Below, piece after piece: positions 6,564-15,500 of a stretch of DNA of 36,762 bases. Origin of the DNA: an uncultured Pseudoflavonifractor sp. (GTDB taxonomy: Bacteria > Bacillota > Clostridia > Oscillospirales > Oscillospiraceae); contig CAJFTA010000017.1 in NCBI GenBank assembly GCA_904419835.1, positions 1 to 36,762 of the forward strand. The letters are read 5' to 3'. Position 1 is the stretch's first letter. Each line of letters starts with the position of its first letter. The notes under the pieces are model-generated. The model saw nothing but the letters and a program-made list of their open reading frames with translations, was not told the DNA's origin and ran no database searches. The position numbers were made by a program, and so were the translations under genes.

Positions 6564-8336
6564 TTACGCCGCAGGGGCGGTCTCCGCGGGCACCTCGGGC
6601 GTATAGATGGGGATGCCCTCGGGGGGCTGATCCGTGCCGCCGCTCTCAGAGGGGGACGGACTGGGCGTCTCCGAAGCGCTGGGGCTGGGCGCGGGCGTCT
6701 CGCTCACTGCGGGCTGGGTCTCACTGGGCGCGGGGGAGGGAGACGCGCTCTCGCTGGGACTGGGAGAAGGCGTCTCGCTCGCAGCAGGCTGGGTCTCGCT
6801 GGGTGTGGGCGAGGGCGCTGCGCTCTCGCTGGGGCTGGGCGTGGGCGTCTCCGTGACACTGGGGGAAGGGCTGGCACTGGGCGTCTCCGAAGCGCTGGCA
6901 CTGGGAGAGGGGCTGGTGCTGGCGGAGGGCGTCGTACTGGAAGAACCGGAACCGGAAGAGCCGGAGCCGGAAGAGCCGGAGCCGGAAGAACCGGAGTTCT
7001 TGTTCCTCACCCAGCTGTTGTACTTGGTGTCCTCCAGCACACCGCTGGTGCAGCCCAGAGTGCCGTCGTCGTTGACATACATGATGTCCAGCTCGTCCTG
7101 GCGCAGGTCATCCACATAGGGGTTGAAATGCTCGTTGACCACATTCACCAGCTCATCCACGTCGGGCGCCACATAGGAGGGGTGGTTGTTGTAGGTCCGG
7201 CTCCACACGCCGTCGGCAGAAATCCAGGGCATGGTGAAGAAGCTCACATTCTCCATATTCAGCTTCTCGCCCGCGCTGTTGCCGAAGATGGCCTGCTGGG
7301 CAAACCAGGCCAGGTTGCCCACGGAGAGCTCAGTGGTCACGTTCTCAAAGAAGATCTGGGCAATGCCGGTGATGGTGCTCACCTCTGTGATCTTCTGGAG
7401 GCACTGCTCAATGGCCGCCTGGAGGAAGGCCTGCTGGGTCTCGATACGGCCCAGGTCGCCGTTGGCGTAGCCCGAGTTGAGGATGTTGCCGTTGTCGTCG
7501 CTGTTGTGACGCCAGCGCAGCAGCTGCATGGCCTTGTCGCCGTCGATAAGCTGATAGCCCTCCTGGAGGTCAATCTTGAAGTTCTGGGACAGGTCGTTGT
7601 AGTACATCCGGCGGGGGACGTCAAAGTACACGCCGCCGATGGCGTCCACCAGCTTGCCCACGGCCTCCCACTCCACCACAAAGGTGTAGTCCGGGATGAA
7701 GCCCACCAGCTGGCTGACCTCCTCCTTCAGGGCGTCCATGCCCTCGTCGCCGCCGCCGTACATGTTGTAGACGGAGTTGATCTTCTTAATGTCCCAGGAG
7801 ACGTTGACCAGGGTGTCCCGGGGAATGCTCATGACGGACAGCTTCTGGTTGGGGATATCATAGGAGGCCAGCATCATAGTGTCCGTATTGCCGCCGCCGT
7901 ATGTGTCGCGGCCCACCACCAGGAAGGTATAGAAATCCTCCTTCCGGTCGCTGGACACGCCGCCCGGCCGCGTACCTGCAGCGCCGGTTTCGCTCTGCTC
8001 CTCCGTACTGGTCGGCTCCTTGGAGCCCCGGTCCGGCTGTGTTACCTGGGCCGGCTTCTGGACGAAGATGGCCAGGGCAATTCCAATGACCACAATGATA
8101 GCCGCCAGAACGGTGACGCCGATAAATACGCCGCGGAGCACCTTCTGCTTGGTGGTGCGCTGAGGCTTGGGCTTTTTGGCCTTCTGGGCCTGGCCGGCCT
8201 CCGCATCCCTGTCTGTAAACTCCGGTTTCTTGGTGGGGACCGCCTCTTTCTCCTTCTCCGGCGCGGCTTCCGCCTTTTTGGAGGACGGCTTTAACAGACG
8301 GGCGCCGCCTTTTTTGCGATTCTGCTCAGGATTCAT
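6564..8336 (-). CDS. LytR-CpsA-Psr (LCP) family cell-wall glycopolymer ligase
   Basis: This 590-residue type II membrane protein should attach anionic glycopolymers from lipid carriers to peptidoglycan. Residues 1-65 are cytoplasmic, basic and Lys/Ala/Pro-rich, and one membrane helix spans about 68-92. The LCP domain (about 135-370) shows FYTFLVVGRDTYGGGNTDTMMLASYD, the motif SVMSIPRDTLV with the phosphate-binding Arg, INSVYNMYGG, and the later RWRHNSDDNG and GRIETQQAFLQA. After residue ~465 comes a low-complexity tail: Gly/Ser 5-residue repeats, then Ser/Pro/Thr/Glu-rich repeats to the end, probably a wall-spanning spacer. The start is ATG with AAAGGA about 10-14 bases upstream. It sits between nadD-yqeK and rsfS in the expected order. 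Confidence 0.93.
   Translation of the reverse strand: MNPEQNRKKGGARLLKPSSKKAEAAPEKEKEAVPTKKPEFTDRDAEAGQAQKAKKPKPQRTTKQKVLRGVFIGVTVLAAIIVVIGIALAIFVQKPAQVTQPDRGSKEPTSTEEQSETGAAGTRPGGVSSDRKEDFYTFLVVGRDTYGGGNTDTMMLASYDIPNQKLSVMSIPRDTLVNVSWDIKKINSVYNMYGGGDEGMDALKEEVSQLVGFIPDYTFVVEWEAVGKLVDAIGGVYFDVPRRMYYNDLSQNFKIDLQEGYQLIDGDKAMQLLRWRHNSDDNGNILNSGYANGDLGRIETQQAFLQAAIEQCLQKITEVSTITGIAQIFFENVTTELSVGNLAWFAQQAIFGNSAGEKLNMENVSFFTMPWISADGVWSRTYNNHPSYVAPDVDELVNVVNEHFNPYVDDLRQDELDIMYVNDDGTLGCTSGVLEDTKYNSWVRNKNSGSSGSGSSGSGSSGSGSSSTTPSASTSPSPSASASETPSASPSPSVTETPTPSPSESAAPSPTPSETQPAASETPSPSPSESASPSPAPSETQPAVSETPAPSPSASETPSPSPSESGGTDQPPEGIPIYTPEVPAETAPAA
6640..6998. repeat. Tandem coding repeats in the LCP tail
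   Basis: 6941-6998 is a 15-base tandem repeat encoding GSSGS units. 6640-6940 contains diverged repeats encoding PSPSES, PSETQPA and SETPxPSP units, including two copies of a ~28-residue module. The tail is likely to vary in length between strains and is prone to assembly error. Confidence 0.75.
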
Positions 8337-8406
8337 TGGTTCGTAGTTCCTTTCCCGCGCGCCGCTTCACCGGCGGCTGTGTCTCTGCAAATTTTCTGCT
8401 TTGGAT

Positions 8407-9627
8407 TCAGGAAGGATCCCGGGGCCCATGCTCCAGCACCCAATTCAGAGCCTCCATGGTGTTGTGGTGAACGGGGACGCCCCGCTCCTCCAGGTCCTCC
8501 ACACTCATCTCCAGACCCAGGTGGAGCGCGGCATCCAGATCACGGCGGGTCAGCTCCCGCAGCTTCTCCACGCCGGGGAAATCCCGGGTTGGCTCCATGT
8601 AGTCGGCCAGATAGAGCACCTTCTCCAGGGTGGACATATCCGCCTTGCCCGTGGTGTGCCAGAAAATGGCCCAGTATATGTCGTCCGGCACGCCAAACAC
8701 ATCACGCGCAATGGCGGCACCTGTTTTGGAGTGGAGCAGCTTCACCGATTTTTGCTCTAAATCGTCCAATACAATACCATATTGCCGGCACAATTGCAAC
8801 TGTTCTTCCATATTCAGATACTTCGTACAGTCGTGGAGGATGGCTGCCCGGCGGGCTTTCTCCACATCGGCCCCCCAGCGCTCCGCCAGCTCCACCGCCG
8901 CCTGCTCGGTTCCCTTGATATGGGGAATCCGCTTGGCGCGGATCATGCTGTAGGACGCGCAGCGCAGCTCCGCGTCATTGAGCCGCTTCAGGTCCCGGTG
9001 CTCGCCGTACAGCCCGTTGCGGAGGATATAGCCGTACACGGGCGGCCAGAGCCGGTCGCCCCCCTGCCCCTCCTCCAGCAGCTCCCGCATCTGGGTGGAG
9101 GAGAGATCGGTGATTTTAGGCAGCTCCACCAGCTGAACCCGGGCCTGGTAGGTCTTTGTCAGGTAGTCGGCCTGGACCCGCAGCAGCTCGCCGCTGTCCG
9201 TCTCTGTGCGGGCAAAGGCCGCAATCCCCGCCAGGGCCATGATGCGCTCCGGCTCGTACCAGTTCTGGATGGTAAGGAACATATCCGTCCCCATCAGCAG
9301 CCAGAGCTCATCGGCCGGGAAGCGGCCGTGCAGCTCCTCCAGAGTGTCGGCCGTGTAGCTCTTCCCCGTCCGGCGCAGCTCAATGTCCAGTGCCTCCACG
9401 TCCCCCCGGCGGCCGATGGACTCCCCCAGGCCGTCGGCCATCAGGGCCGTCATGGCCAGGCGGTGCTCCGCCCCGGCGCCGTCGGCCGGCAGCTCCTTGT
9501 GGGGCGGCAGGGCCGCGGGAATGAAAAACAGCTTGTCCAGCCCCAGCACGGCCATGGCCGCCTGGGCCGCCGCCATATGCCCCAGGTGGGGCGGGTTAAA
9601 GGTGCCGCCATAGATACCGATTTTCAA
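8407..9627 (-). CDS. nadD: Fused NadD (nicotinate-nucleotide adenylyltransferase) and YqeK (HD hydrolase)
   Basis: This single 406-residue frame joins two enzymes that are usually neighbours. Residues 1-~205 are NadD, which makes deamido-NAD from nicotinate mononucleotide and ATP. It shows GTFNPPHLGH at 8-17, PHKEL, KSYTADTLEELH, LLMGTDMF and the ISSTxxR-type LSSTQMRELL. Residues ~210-400 are YqeK, a symmetrical diadenosine tetraphosphate hydrolase of the HD family, with His and Asp ligands in AAILHDCTKYL, LLHSKTGAAIA, WHTTGKADMSTLEKVLYLADY and EPTRDFPGV. The start is TTG at 9627 with AAAGGAG about 11 bases upstream. No stop or start signal separates the halves, and the linker GYILRNGLYGEHRDLKRLNDAELRC is continuous. 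Fusion rather than frameshift is likely. Confidence 0.93.
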   Translation of the reverse strand: MKIGIYGGTFNPPHLGHMAAAQAAMAVLGLDKLFFIPAALPPHKELPADGAGAEHRLAMTALMADGLGESIGRRGDVEALDIELRRTGKSYTADTLEELHGRFPADELWLLMGTDMFLTIQNWYEPERIMALAGIAAFARTETDSGELLRVQADYLTKTYQARVQLVELPKITDLSSTQMRELLEEGQGGDRLWPPVYGYILRNGLYGEHRDLKRLNDAELRCASYSMIRAKRIPHIKGTEQAAVELAERWGADVEKARRAAILHDCTKYLNMEEQLQLCRQYGIVLDDLEQKSVKLLHSKTGAAIARDVFGVPDDIYWAIFWHTTGKADMSTLEKVLYLADYMEPTRDFPGVEKLRELTRRDLDAALHLGLEMSVEDLEERGVPVHHNTMEALNWVLEHGPRDPS

Positions 9628-9670
9628 GTGAGCCAGCTCCTTTCACGCAATTGTGTTTGCTGAATGTCTG

Positions 9671-10000
9671 TCACACCACCGGCTTTTTCCGGCTGTCCTT
9701 CACCAGAACGATCTTGTCCTTCTTGTCCTTTTTATGACTTGGACGATACAGGACGAATTTTGTTCCAATCACCTGCACAACCTCGCTCCGGGTTGCCGCG
9801 GCCAGCTCCTCGGCCGCCTCCCGGGCGGTGAGCATGGAGTTCTCCAAAACCTTGCCCTTGATGAGCTCCCGGGCCTCCAGTGCGTCGTCGGCCTGCTTGA
9901 CCAGATTCTCCCCCAGGCCGTCCTTGCCCACATGGACAATGGTGTCGATGCTGTTGGCAAGGCTCCTGAGCTGGGCGCGCTGCTTGCTTGTCAAATCCAT
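9671..10000 (-). CDS. yhbY: YhbY family RNA-binding protein (CRM domain)
   Basis: This small (109 aa) CRM-domain protein binds pre-50S ribosomes and acts in large-subunit maturation. Family signatures are LTSKQRAQLRSLANSIDTIVHVGKDGL (GKxG loop at the domain start), LEARELIKGKVLENS and VVQVIGTKFVLYRPS. The C-terminus is a Lys-rich tail. The ATG at 10000 has no Shine-Dalgarno at normal distance. The nearest, AGGAGG at 10025-10030, is 24 bases upstream, with a perfect 7-bp hairpin between (10010-10026). The hairpin may bring the site close to the start or regulate it. It lies between rdgB and nadD-yqeK. Confidence 0.92.
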   Translation of the reverse strand: MDLTSKQRAQLRSLANSIDTIVHVGKDGLGENLVKQADDALEARELIKGKVLENSMLTAREAAEELAAATRSEVVQVIGTKFVLYRPSHKKDKKDKIVLVKDSRKKPVV

Positions 10001-10009
10001 AGGTATTTT

Positions 10010-10030
10010 GGCGGGATATTCCCGCCTCCT
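10010..10030 (-). promoter_or_regulatory. Hairpin between Shine-Dalgarno and yhbY start
   Basis: On the minus strand AGGAGG (10030-10025) overlaps the first two bases of the stem GGCGGGA, which pairs with TCCCGCC across a 3-base loop (10010-10026). If the stem forms, the effective spacing from the ribosome site to the ATG is close to normal, although the linear spacing is 24 bases. Confidence 0.55.
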
Positions 10031-10070
10031 CCTTTAATATAATATTGTTCAAACGGCCTTTTCCGGCCGC

Positions 10071-10670
10071 TCAAAGCTGATGGTCCCGGCGGTACTCCGC
10101 CAGCCTGTCCCTGAAAATCGCCAGCGCGTTGCCCCGGTGGGAGATGGCGTTCTTCTCCTCGGGCAGCAGCTCGGCAAAGGTCTTCTTCAGCTCCGGCACA
10201 AAGAAGATGGGGTCGTACCCGAAGCCGTCCGCTCCCCTGGGCGCGTAGGCCAGGGTGCCCCGGCACTCGCCCCGGGCGGTCACCGTGTCCCCGTTGGGGA
10301 AACAGCAGCAGATGGCCGAGACAAATTTGCACCGGCGGTCCAGCTGGCCCTTCATATTCTCCAGCAGAAGCCGGTAACGGCCCACATCGTCCAGACCGGG
10401 CCCGCCGTACCGGGCGGAGTACACCCCGGGGGCGCCGCCCAGGGCGTCCACGCACAGGCCGGAGTCGTCGGCGATGGCAGGCAGACCGGTGGCCTCCATG
10501 ACCGCCTTGGCCTTCAGCAGAGCGTTCTCCTCAAAGGTAGTGCCCGTCTCCTCCACGTCCACATCGGCGCCCACGTCGGACTCCAGGACCACCTCCACCC
10601 CCTGGGCGGAGAGGATGTCCTGCATCTCCTTGAGCTTGTGGTTGTTCTTGCTGGCCAATACCATTTTCAT
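10071..10670 (-). CDS. rdgB: XTP/dITP diphosphatase (RdgB/HAM1)
   Basis: This 199-residue cytoplasmic house-cleaning enzyme hydrolyses ITP, dITP and XTP to monophosphates, keeping deaminated purines out of nucleic acids. Motifs are LASKNNHKLKEM at the N-terminus, ETGTTFEENALLKAKA, AIADDSGLCVDALGGAPGVYSARYGG, GYDPIFFVPE and ISHRGNAL near the C-terminus, all in the family order. The ATG at 10670 lies four bases after the expected rph stop (TGA at 10675-10677), the usual tight rph-rdgB spacing. Because of a missing base in rph, this gene also reads in frame with the upstream ORF, which would make one 439-residue product. Confidence 0.93.
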   Translation of the reverse strand: MKMVLASKNNHKLKEMQDILSAQGVEVVLESDVGADVDVEETGTTFEENALLKAKAVMEATGLPAIADDSGLCVDALGGAPGVYSARYGGPGLDDVGRYRLLLENMKGQLDRRCKFVSAICCCFPNGDTVTARGECRGTLAYAPRGADGFGYDPIFFVPELKKTFAELLPEEKNAISHRGNALAIFRDRLAEYRRDHQL

Positions 10671-10674
10671 GGGC

Positions 10675-11390
10675 TCAACCTCCCAGGACGGCCTTCTGGA
10701 CCGTCTGCACTTCCCGGATGCCCTTGGCGCACAGCTCCACCAGGCCCGCTGCTCCTCCAGAGTGAAGGAACGTCCCTCGCCGGTACCCTGGAGCTCCACC
10801 AGCTCGCCCTCGCCGGTCATGACGCAGTTCAGGTCCACCTGAGCGGAGGAGTCCTCCTCATAGCACAGGTCCAGCAGCAGCTGGTCGTCCACGATACCGG
10901 CGGAGATGGCCGCCACACAGGTCTTGAGGGGCATGGTCTCCAGGACCCCCTCCTCCACCAGCTTGTGCAGGGCAAAGCTCAGGGCCACAAAGCCGCCGGT
11001 GACGCTGGCGGTACGGGTACCGCCGTCACCCTGGAGCACGTCGCAGTCCACGGTGATGGTGCGGGGGCCCAGAGCCTTCATGTCCACCGCCGCCCGGAGA
11101 GAACGGCCCACCAGCCGCTGAATCTCAGCGGAGCGGGCGGACAGCTTCAGCTTGGCGATGTCTCGCTTGCTCCGCTCCCGGTTGGCACGGGGCAGCATGG
11201 AGTACTCGGCGGTGACCCACCCCTCCCCTTCCGGCACGTGGGGGGGCACCCGGTCCTCCACCGAAGCAGTGCACAGCACGTGGGTGTTCCCGCAGCGGAT
11301 GAGGCAGGAGCCCTCCGCAAATTTGTTGATGCCGGGGATAATCTCGATGGGCCGCAGCTGATCGTTGGCCCGTCCGTCAATTCTTGCCAT
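10675..11390 (-). CDS. rph: Ribonuclease PH with apparent 3'-end frameshift
   Basis: RNase PH trims tRNA 3' ends phosphorolytically. The ATG at 11390 follows GGAGG. The frame is normal for about 215 residues: RANDQLRPI, FAEGSCLIRCGNTHVLC, GWVTAEYSMLPRA, the catalytic RDI, SLRAAVDMKALGPRTITVDCDVLQGDGGTRTAS and GEGELVELQGTGEGRSFTLEEQRA. There, at 10743-10747, the expected third C of a C run is missing. Adding one C restores the family C-terminus (LVELCAKGIREVQ ... AVLGG) and a TGA at 10675-10677, just before rdgB. As written, the frame instead gives an unrelated 20-residue stretch and runs into rdgB. Either a sequencing/assembly error or a recent mutation that fuses the enzymes would explain this. 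Confidence 0.85.
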
Positions 11391-11605
11391 TGATATACCT
11401 CCAAAACAGGATACAGTCCCGGGAGACTGTCTTTCTCTTTAATGTCCCGCAGGCCCAGAATCCCAAGCAGCAGACCGGAGGCCATCAGCACCAGAGCGGC
11501 CAGAACCGCCCACATGCCTGCCCGGGCAAGGGCCCCGGCCTCCATCAGGACGGTCAGCAGGATTCCGCTCACGGCGCAGGCGCCGCCTAATACCAGCTTT
11601 TTCAT
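11147..11605 (-). CDS. Small hydrophobic membrane protein, C-terminal extent uncertain
   Basis: The frame starts at ATG 11605 with GGAG five to eight bases upstream and encodes MKKLVLGGACAVSGILL, two hydrophobic segments (about 5-22 and 30-52), then LRDIKEKDS. This first ~60-residue part looks like a real small inner-membrane protein, sitting between ftsY and rph. The frame then stays open and overlaps the start of rph by 244 bases, where the translation is Pro/Arg/Ser-rich and looks like out-of-frame rph. The true end is probably near 11390-11430, either lost by a small frameshift or tolerated as an overlap. I do not recognise the family. Confidence 0.4.
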   Translation of the reverse strand: MKKLVLGGACAVSGILLTVLMEAGALARAGMWAVLAALVLMASGLLLGILGLRDIKEKDSLPGLYPVLEVYQWQELTDGPTISCGPSRLSPASTNLRRAPASSAAGTPTCCALLRWRTGCPPTCRKGRGGSPPSTPCCPVPTGSGASETSPS

Positions 11606-11627
11606 CTGTCTCCTTCCTTATTATATA

Positions 11628-12527
11628 TCAGATCAGCGCGCGGACAAAGTACTCCGCGTCAAAAGGCATCAGGTCGTCGATGCCCTCGCCCACACCGATA
11701 TACTTCACAGGCACCTGGAGGGCGTCGGCAATGGCGATGACAATGCCGCCCTTGGCGGAGCCGTCCAGCTTGGTGAGGACAATGCCGGTGATGCCGGCGG
11801 CCTCCATGAACTGCTTGGCCTGGATGAGGCCGTTCTGGCCGGTGGTGGCGTCCAGCACCAGCAGGGTCTCGGTCCGGCTGCCGGGCAGCTCACGGTCAAT
11901 GACACGGCCGATCTTGTTCAGCTCGTTCATCAGGTTCTGCTTGTTGTGGAGACGGCCGGCGGTGTCCACCAGCACCACGTCGGTCTTGCGGGCCTTGGCG
12001 GCCTGCATGGCGTCAAACACAACAGCGGCGGGGTCGGCGCCCTCGTGCTGGCGGACCAGCTCCACGCCGGACCGCTGGGACCAGATCTCCAGCTGATCGG
12101 CGGCGGCGGCACGGAAGGTGTCGGCAGCGGCCAGCAGCACCTTCTTCCCCTCCCCCTTCAGCCGTGCGCCCAGCTTGCCGATGGTGGTGGTCTTGCCCAC
12201 GCCGTTGACGCCGATGACCAGAATCACGGCGGGAGAGGCGCTCAGGTTCAGAGCGCAGTCGCCCACGTTCAGCATGTCGGTCAGCACACGGCGCAGGCAC
12301 TCACGGGCCCCCTCCGTGTCCTTGATCTTCTCCGCCTTTACCCGGCGGCGCAGCTCGGCCACCGCCTTGATGGTGGTGTCCATGCCCATGTCGCCCAGGA
12401 TGAGGGTCTCCTCCAGCTCGTCGTAGAAGTCGTCGTCCAGCTCTCCGGCAAACAGACTGTCCAGCGAGTGGCCGATGTTCTCCTTGGTGCGGGTCAGGCC
12501 CGCCTTGATTTTGTCAAAAAAGCCCAT
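11628..12527 (-). CDS. ftsY: Signal recognition particle receptor FtsY
   Basis: This 299-residue SRP GTPase works with Ffh to deliver ribosome-nascent chains to the membrane. It has a short N-terminal segment without the acidic A domain of enterobacteria, then the N domain (about 1-95). The G domain follows with P-loop GVNGVGKTTTIGKLG, AADTFRAAAADQL, VLVDTAGRLHNKQNLM, TKLDGSAKGG and the closing motif GVGEGIDDLMPFDAEYFV. It lies 71 bases downstream of smc on the same strand, a conserved smc-ftsY pair, and is probably transcribed from the promoter at 16218-16246. Confidence 0.96.
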   Translation of the reverse strand: MGFFDKIKAGLTRTKENIGHSLDSLFAGELDDDFYDELEETLILGDMGMDTTIKAVAELRRRVKAEKIKDTEGARECLRRVLTDMLNVGDCALNLSASPAVILVIGVNGVGKTTTIGKLGARLKGEGKKVLLAAADTFRAAAADQLEIWSQRSGVELVRQHEGADPAAVVFDAMQAAKARKTDVVLVDTAGRLHNKQNLMNELNKIGRVIDRELPGSRTETLLVLDATTGQNGLIQAKQFMEAAGITGIVLTKLDGSAKGGIVIAIADALQVPVKYIGVGEGIDDLMPFDAEYFVRALI

Positions 12528-12598
12528 GTACGCTCGGTTCCTTTCGTTCTTTCTTATTTTCAGTATTCCGCGTCCCTCCGGTGTTGAAACACGGTAAT

Positions 12599-15500
12599 TT
12601 ACTTGATATTCAGTTCCCGCTCCACGTCATTCAGATTGATGGTCAGGATGCGGCTCACACCTTGTTCTTGCATGGTGACGCCGTAGAGCACGTCGGCCTC
12701 CTCCATGGTGCCGCGCCGGTGGGTGATGACGATGAACTGGGTCTTGTCGCTCATCTGCCGCAGGTAGTGGGCAAAGCGGACCACGTTGGCGTCGTCCAGG
12801 GCGGCCTCAATCTCGTCCATCACGCAGAAGGGCGTGGGGCTCACCTTCAGAATGGCGAAGTAGAGGGCGATGGCCACAAAGGCCTTCTCACCGCCGGAGA
12901 GCAGGGTGATGATTTTCAGCGCCTTGCCAGGCGGCTGGACCTTGATCTCAATGCCGCAGTTGAGGATGTCGTCCGGGTCCTCCAGCTCCAGGGTGGCACG
13001 GCCGCCCCCAAACAGGGACTGGAAAGTCTCGCCAAAGGCCTGATTGATGATGGCAAACCGGTTGGAGAAGATGGTCTTCATCTCAGCGGTGATGTCGGCG
13101 ATGATGCCCTCCAGCTCCTTCTTGGACTTCTGCACGTCGTCCCGCTGGTCCTTCAGGTAGGTGTACCGCTCGTTGATGCGCTGGAACTCCTCGATGGCGT
13201 CCAGGTTGATGTTGCCCAGGCCGGAGATGGACTTTTTCAGCTCTCCGATGCGGCGCTGGGCCTTGGGCACGCTCTCCAGCTCCACCCGCTGCTGGCGGGC
13301 AGCCTCGTGGGAGAGCTCGTAGGTCTCCCACAGCTTGTCCAGAATGCTCTTCTCCTCCATGGCGCTGGACAGCTTCTTCTGCTCCAGCACCGATACCTCC
13401 CGCTCCATGGCCAGCAGCTCGGTGTTCTTGTCCCGGCTCTCCCGGTCGGCCTGGTTCCGCTGGCCCTCCAGGGCCAGCTTCTCGCTGTTGAGCCGCTGAA
13501 TGGTCTGGTTCCGGACCTGGTTCTCCTCCCGGATGGCCTGGAGCTGCCGCTCCTGCTCCAAAATCTGGGCGTTCAGGTCGTCGTTTTTGGCCTTCAGCTC
13601 GGCGATCATCTTCGCCCGCTGCTCCCGGTCCCCCGCCATGTCACGGCGCAGGCCCTCCAGCTCCTCCAGGGCCTTCTGGGAGGCGTCCTGCTCGGCCTCC
13701 AGGCCGGCCAGCTTCATGTTCAGCCCGGCGATCTGTTCGCCGATGGCGCTCACCTGCTCCTGCAGGCGGCTCTGGCCCTCCGCCTTGCTGTCCGCTTCCG
13801 CCCGGAGGGCGGCGGCGGAGCCCTCCAGAGCCTCGATGCGGCTACGGGCGGCGGCGGTGTCCGCCTCGGTCTGGGCGGCCCGCTGCTCCAGCTGCTTCAG
13901 CTCGGCGCGCTGGTTCTCCTGCTGGCGGCGCAGTTCGGTCAGCTGGGTCGTATAGTGGGCGCAGCGCTCCTCCAGCTTGAGGATGGCGTCCTCATGGGTG
14001 CGCTGCTGGGCCTGGGCGGTCTCCACCTCGTACTGGGCGGCAGCCGCCTCCCGCCTGGCCTCCTCCATCCCTCTGGCCGCCTCGGCCAGGGCGTCCCGCA
14101 CGCCGCCCAGCTGGGTGTTCAGCCGCTCCAGCTCGTTGGCCCGGCTGAGAATGCCCGCCGAACGGGAGGCCGATCCGCCGGTCATGGAGCCGCCGGGGTT
14201 GAGGACCTGTCCGTCCAGGGTGACGATGCGGAACCGGTAGCCGTACTTCCGGGCCATGGCAATGGCCCGGTCCATATCCTCCGCGATGACCACCCGGCCC
14301 AGCAGGTTGGAAAACACCCTCTCATAGGCGGGCGCAAACCGGACCAGCCGGTCGGCCATGCCCACAAAGCCGGGTTCCCGCTCCACGGCGCGGTCCCGGA
14401 ACTCCGAGGGCCGGATGGAGGTCAGGGGCAGGAAGGTGCAGCGCCCGCCGTCCCGCCGCTTCAGACACTGGATGGCGGCCTTGCCCGCCTCCTCGGTGTC
14501 CACCACGATGTTCTGCATGGCGGCGCCCAGGGCGATCTCAATGGCCACGGTATACTGGTCCTCCACATGGAGCAGTCCGGCCACCGGGCCGTGGATGCCC
14601 CGCAGCTGGCCCCGCTCGGCCTCCCCCATGACCACCTTGATGGCTTTGGAGTAGCCCTCGTAGGCCTTCTCCATGTCCCGGAGCATGTGAATGCGGGATT
14701 TGAGGGCGTTCTCCTCCATCTGGAGCTTCATATGCCGGTCCTGGGCCTCCCGGGCCTTCCGGCTGCGGGACTCCAGGCGCAGGGTGTAGCCGCTGATGAC
14801 GTTCTTCAGGGCGTCCCGGTCCTCCTTGGCCTGCTCCAGCGCGGCGCGGGCGGCCTTCTCCTCCGCCTGGGCGGCGGACAGCCGCTCCTCGGCGGCGGAG
14901 AGCTCCTGCCGCACCGCCTCGTCCCGGTCCAGCAGCTCCTGGGCGGCGGCGGCCAGGGCGGACAGCAGCGCCTTTGCCTCGGATGCGGAGGCGCTCTCCA
15001 CCGCCTCCTTCTGCCGCAGGGCCTCCATCTCGGCGGCCAGGGTGCCGGCGCTCCGCACCGCCGCCTCGGACTGGCTCTGGCAGTCCGCCAGAGACGCCCG
15101 CAGGGCGTCCGCCTCCTCTATAATCGATCGGATTCTGCTGCGGCGGTCCTCGATCTGGGCGCCGATGCTGTCGTCCCGCCCCTCCTGGGCGGCCAGCTCC
15201 TCCTGAAGGCGGCCGCTGTTCTCCATATTGTTCTGGATGTTGGCCTTGAGCACGGCGATGGCGTTGTCGCACAGGTTGGCGTCCGCCTCCCGCTGCATCA
15301 TCTCAAAGCGGATGTGCTCGGCCTCCACGTCCTTCTCCCGCATCTGGGCGGCGTAGCCCTCGGCGGCGGCGTACAGCACCTCCACCTGGCGCTGTGCCTC
15401 GTCCTTCTGGCGGACGGCGTTCTCGTAGTCGCTCAGGGTCTTGATGGCCGCAGCGCGGATTTTCTCCAGCTGGTCCATCCAGACCGAGATCTCCAGCCCC

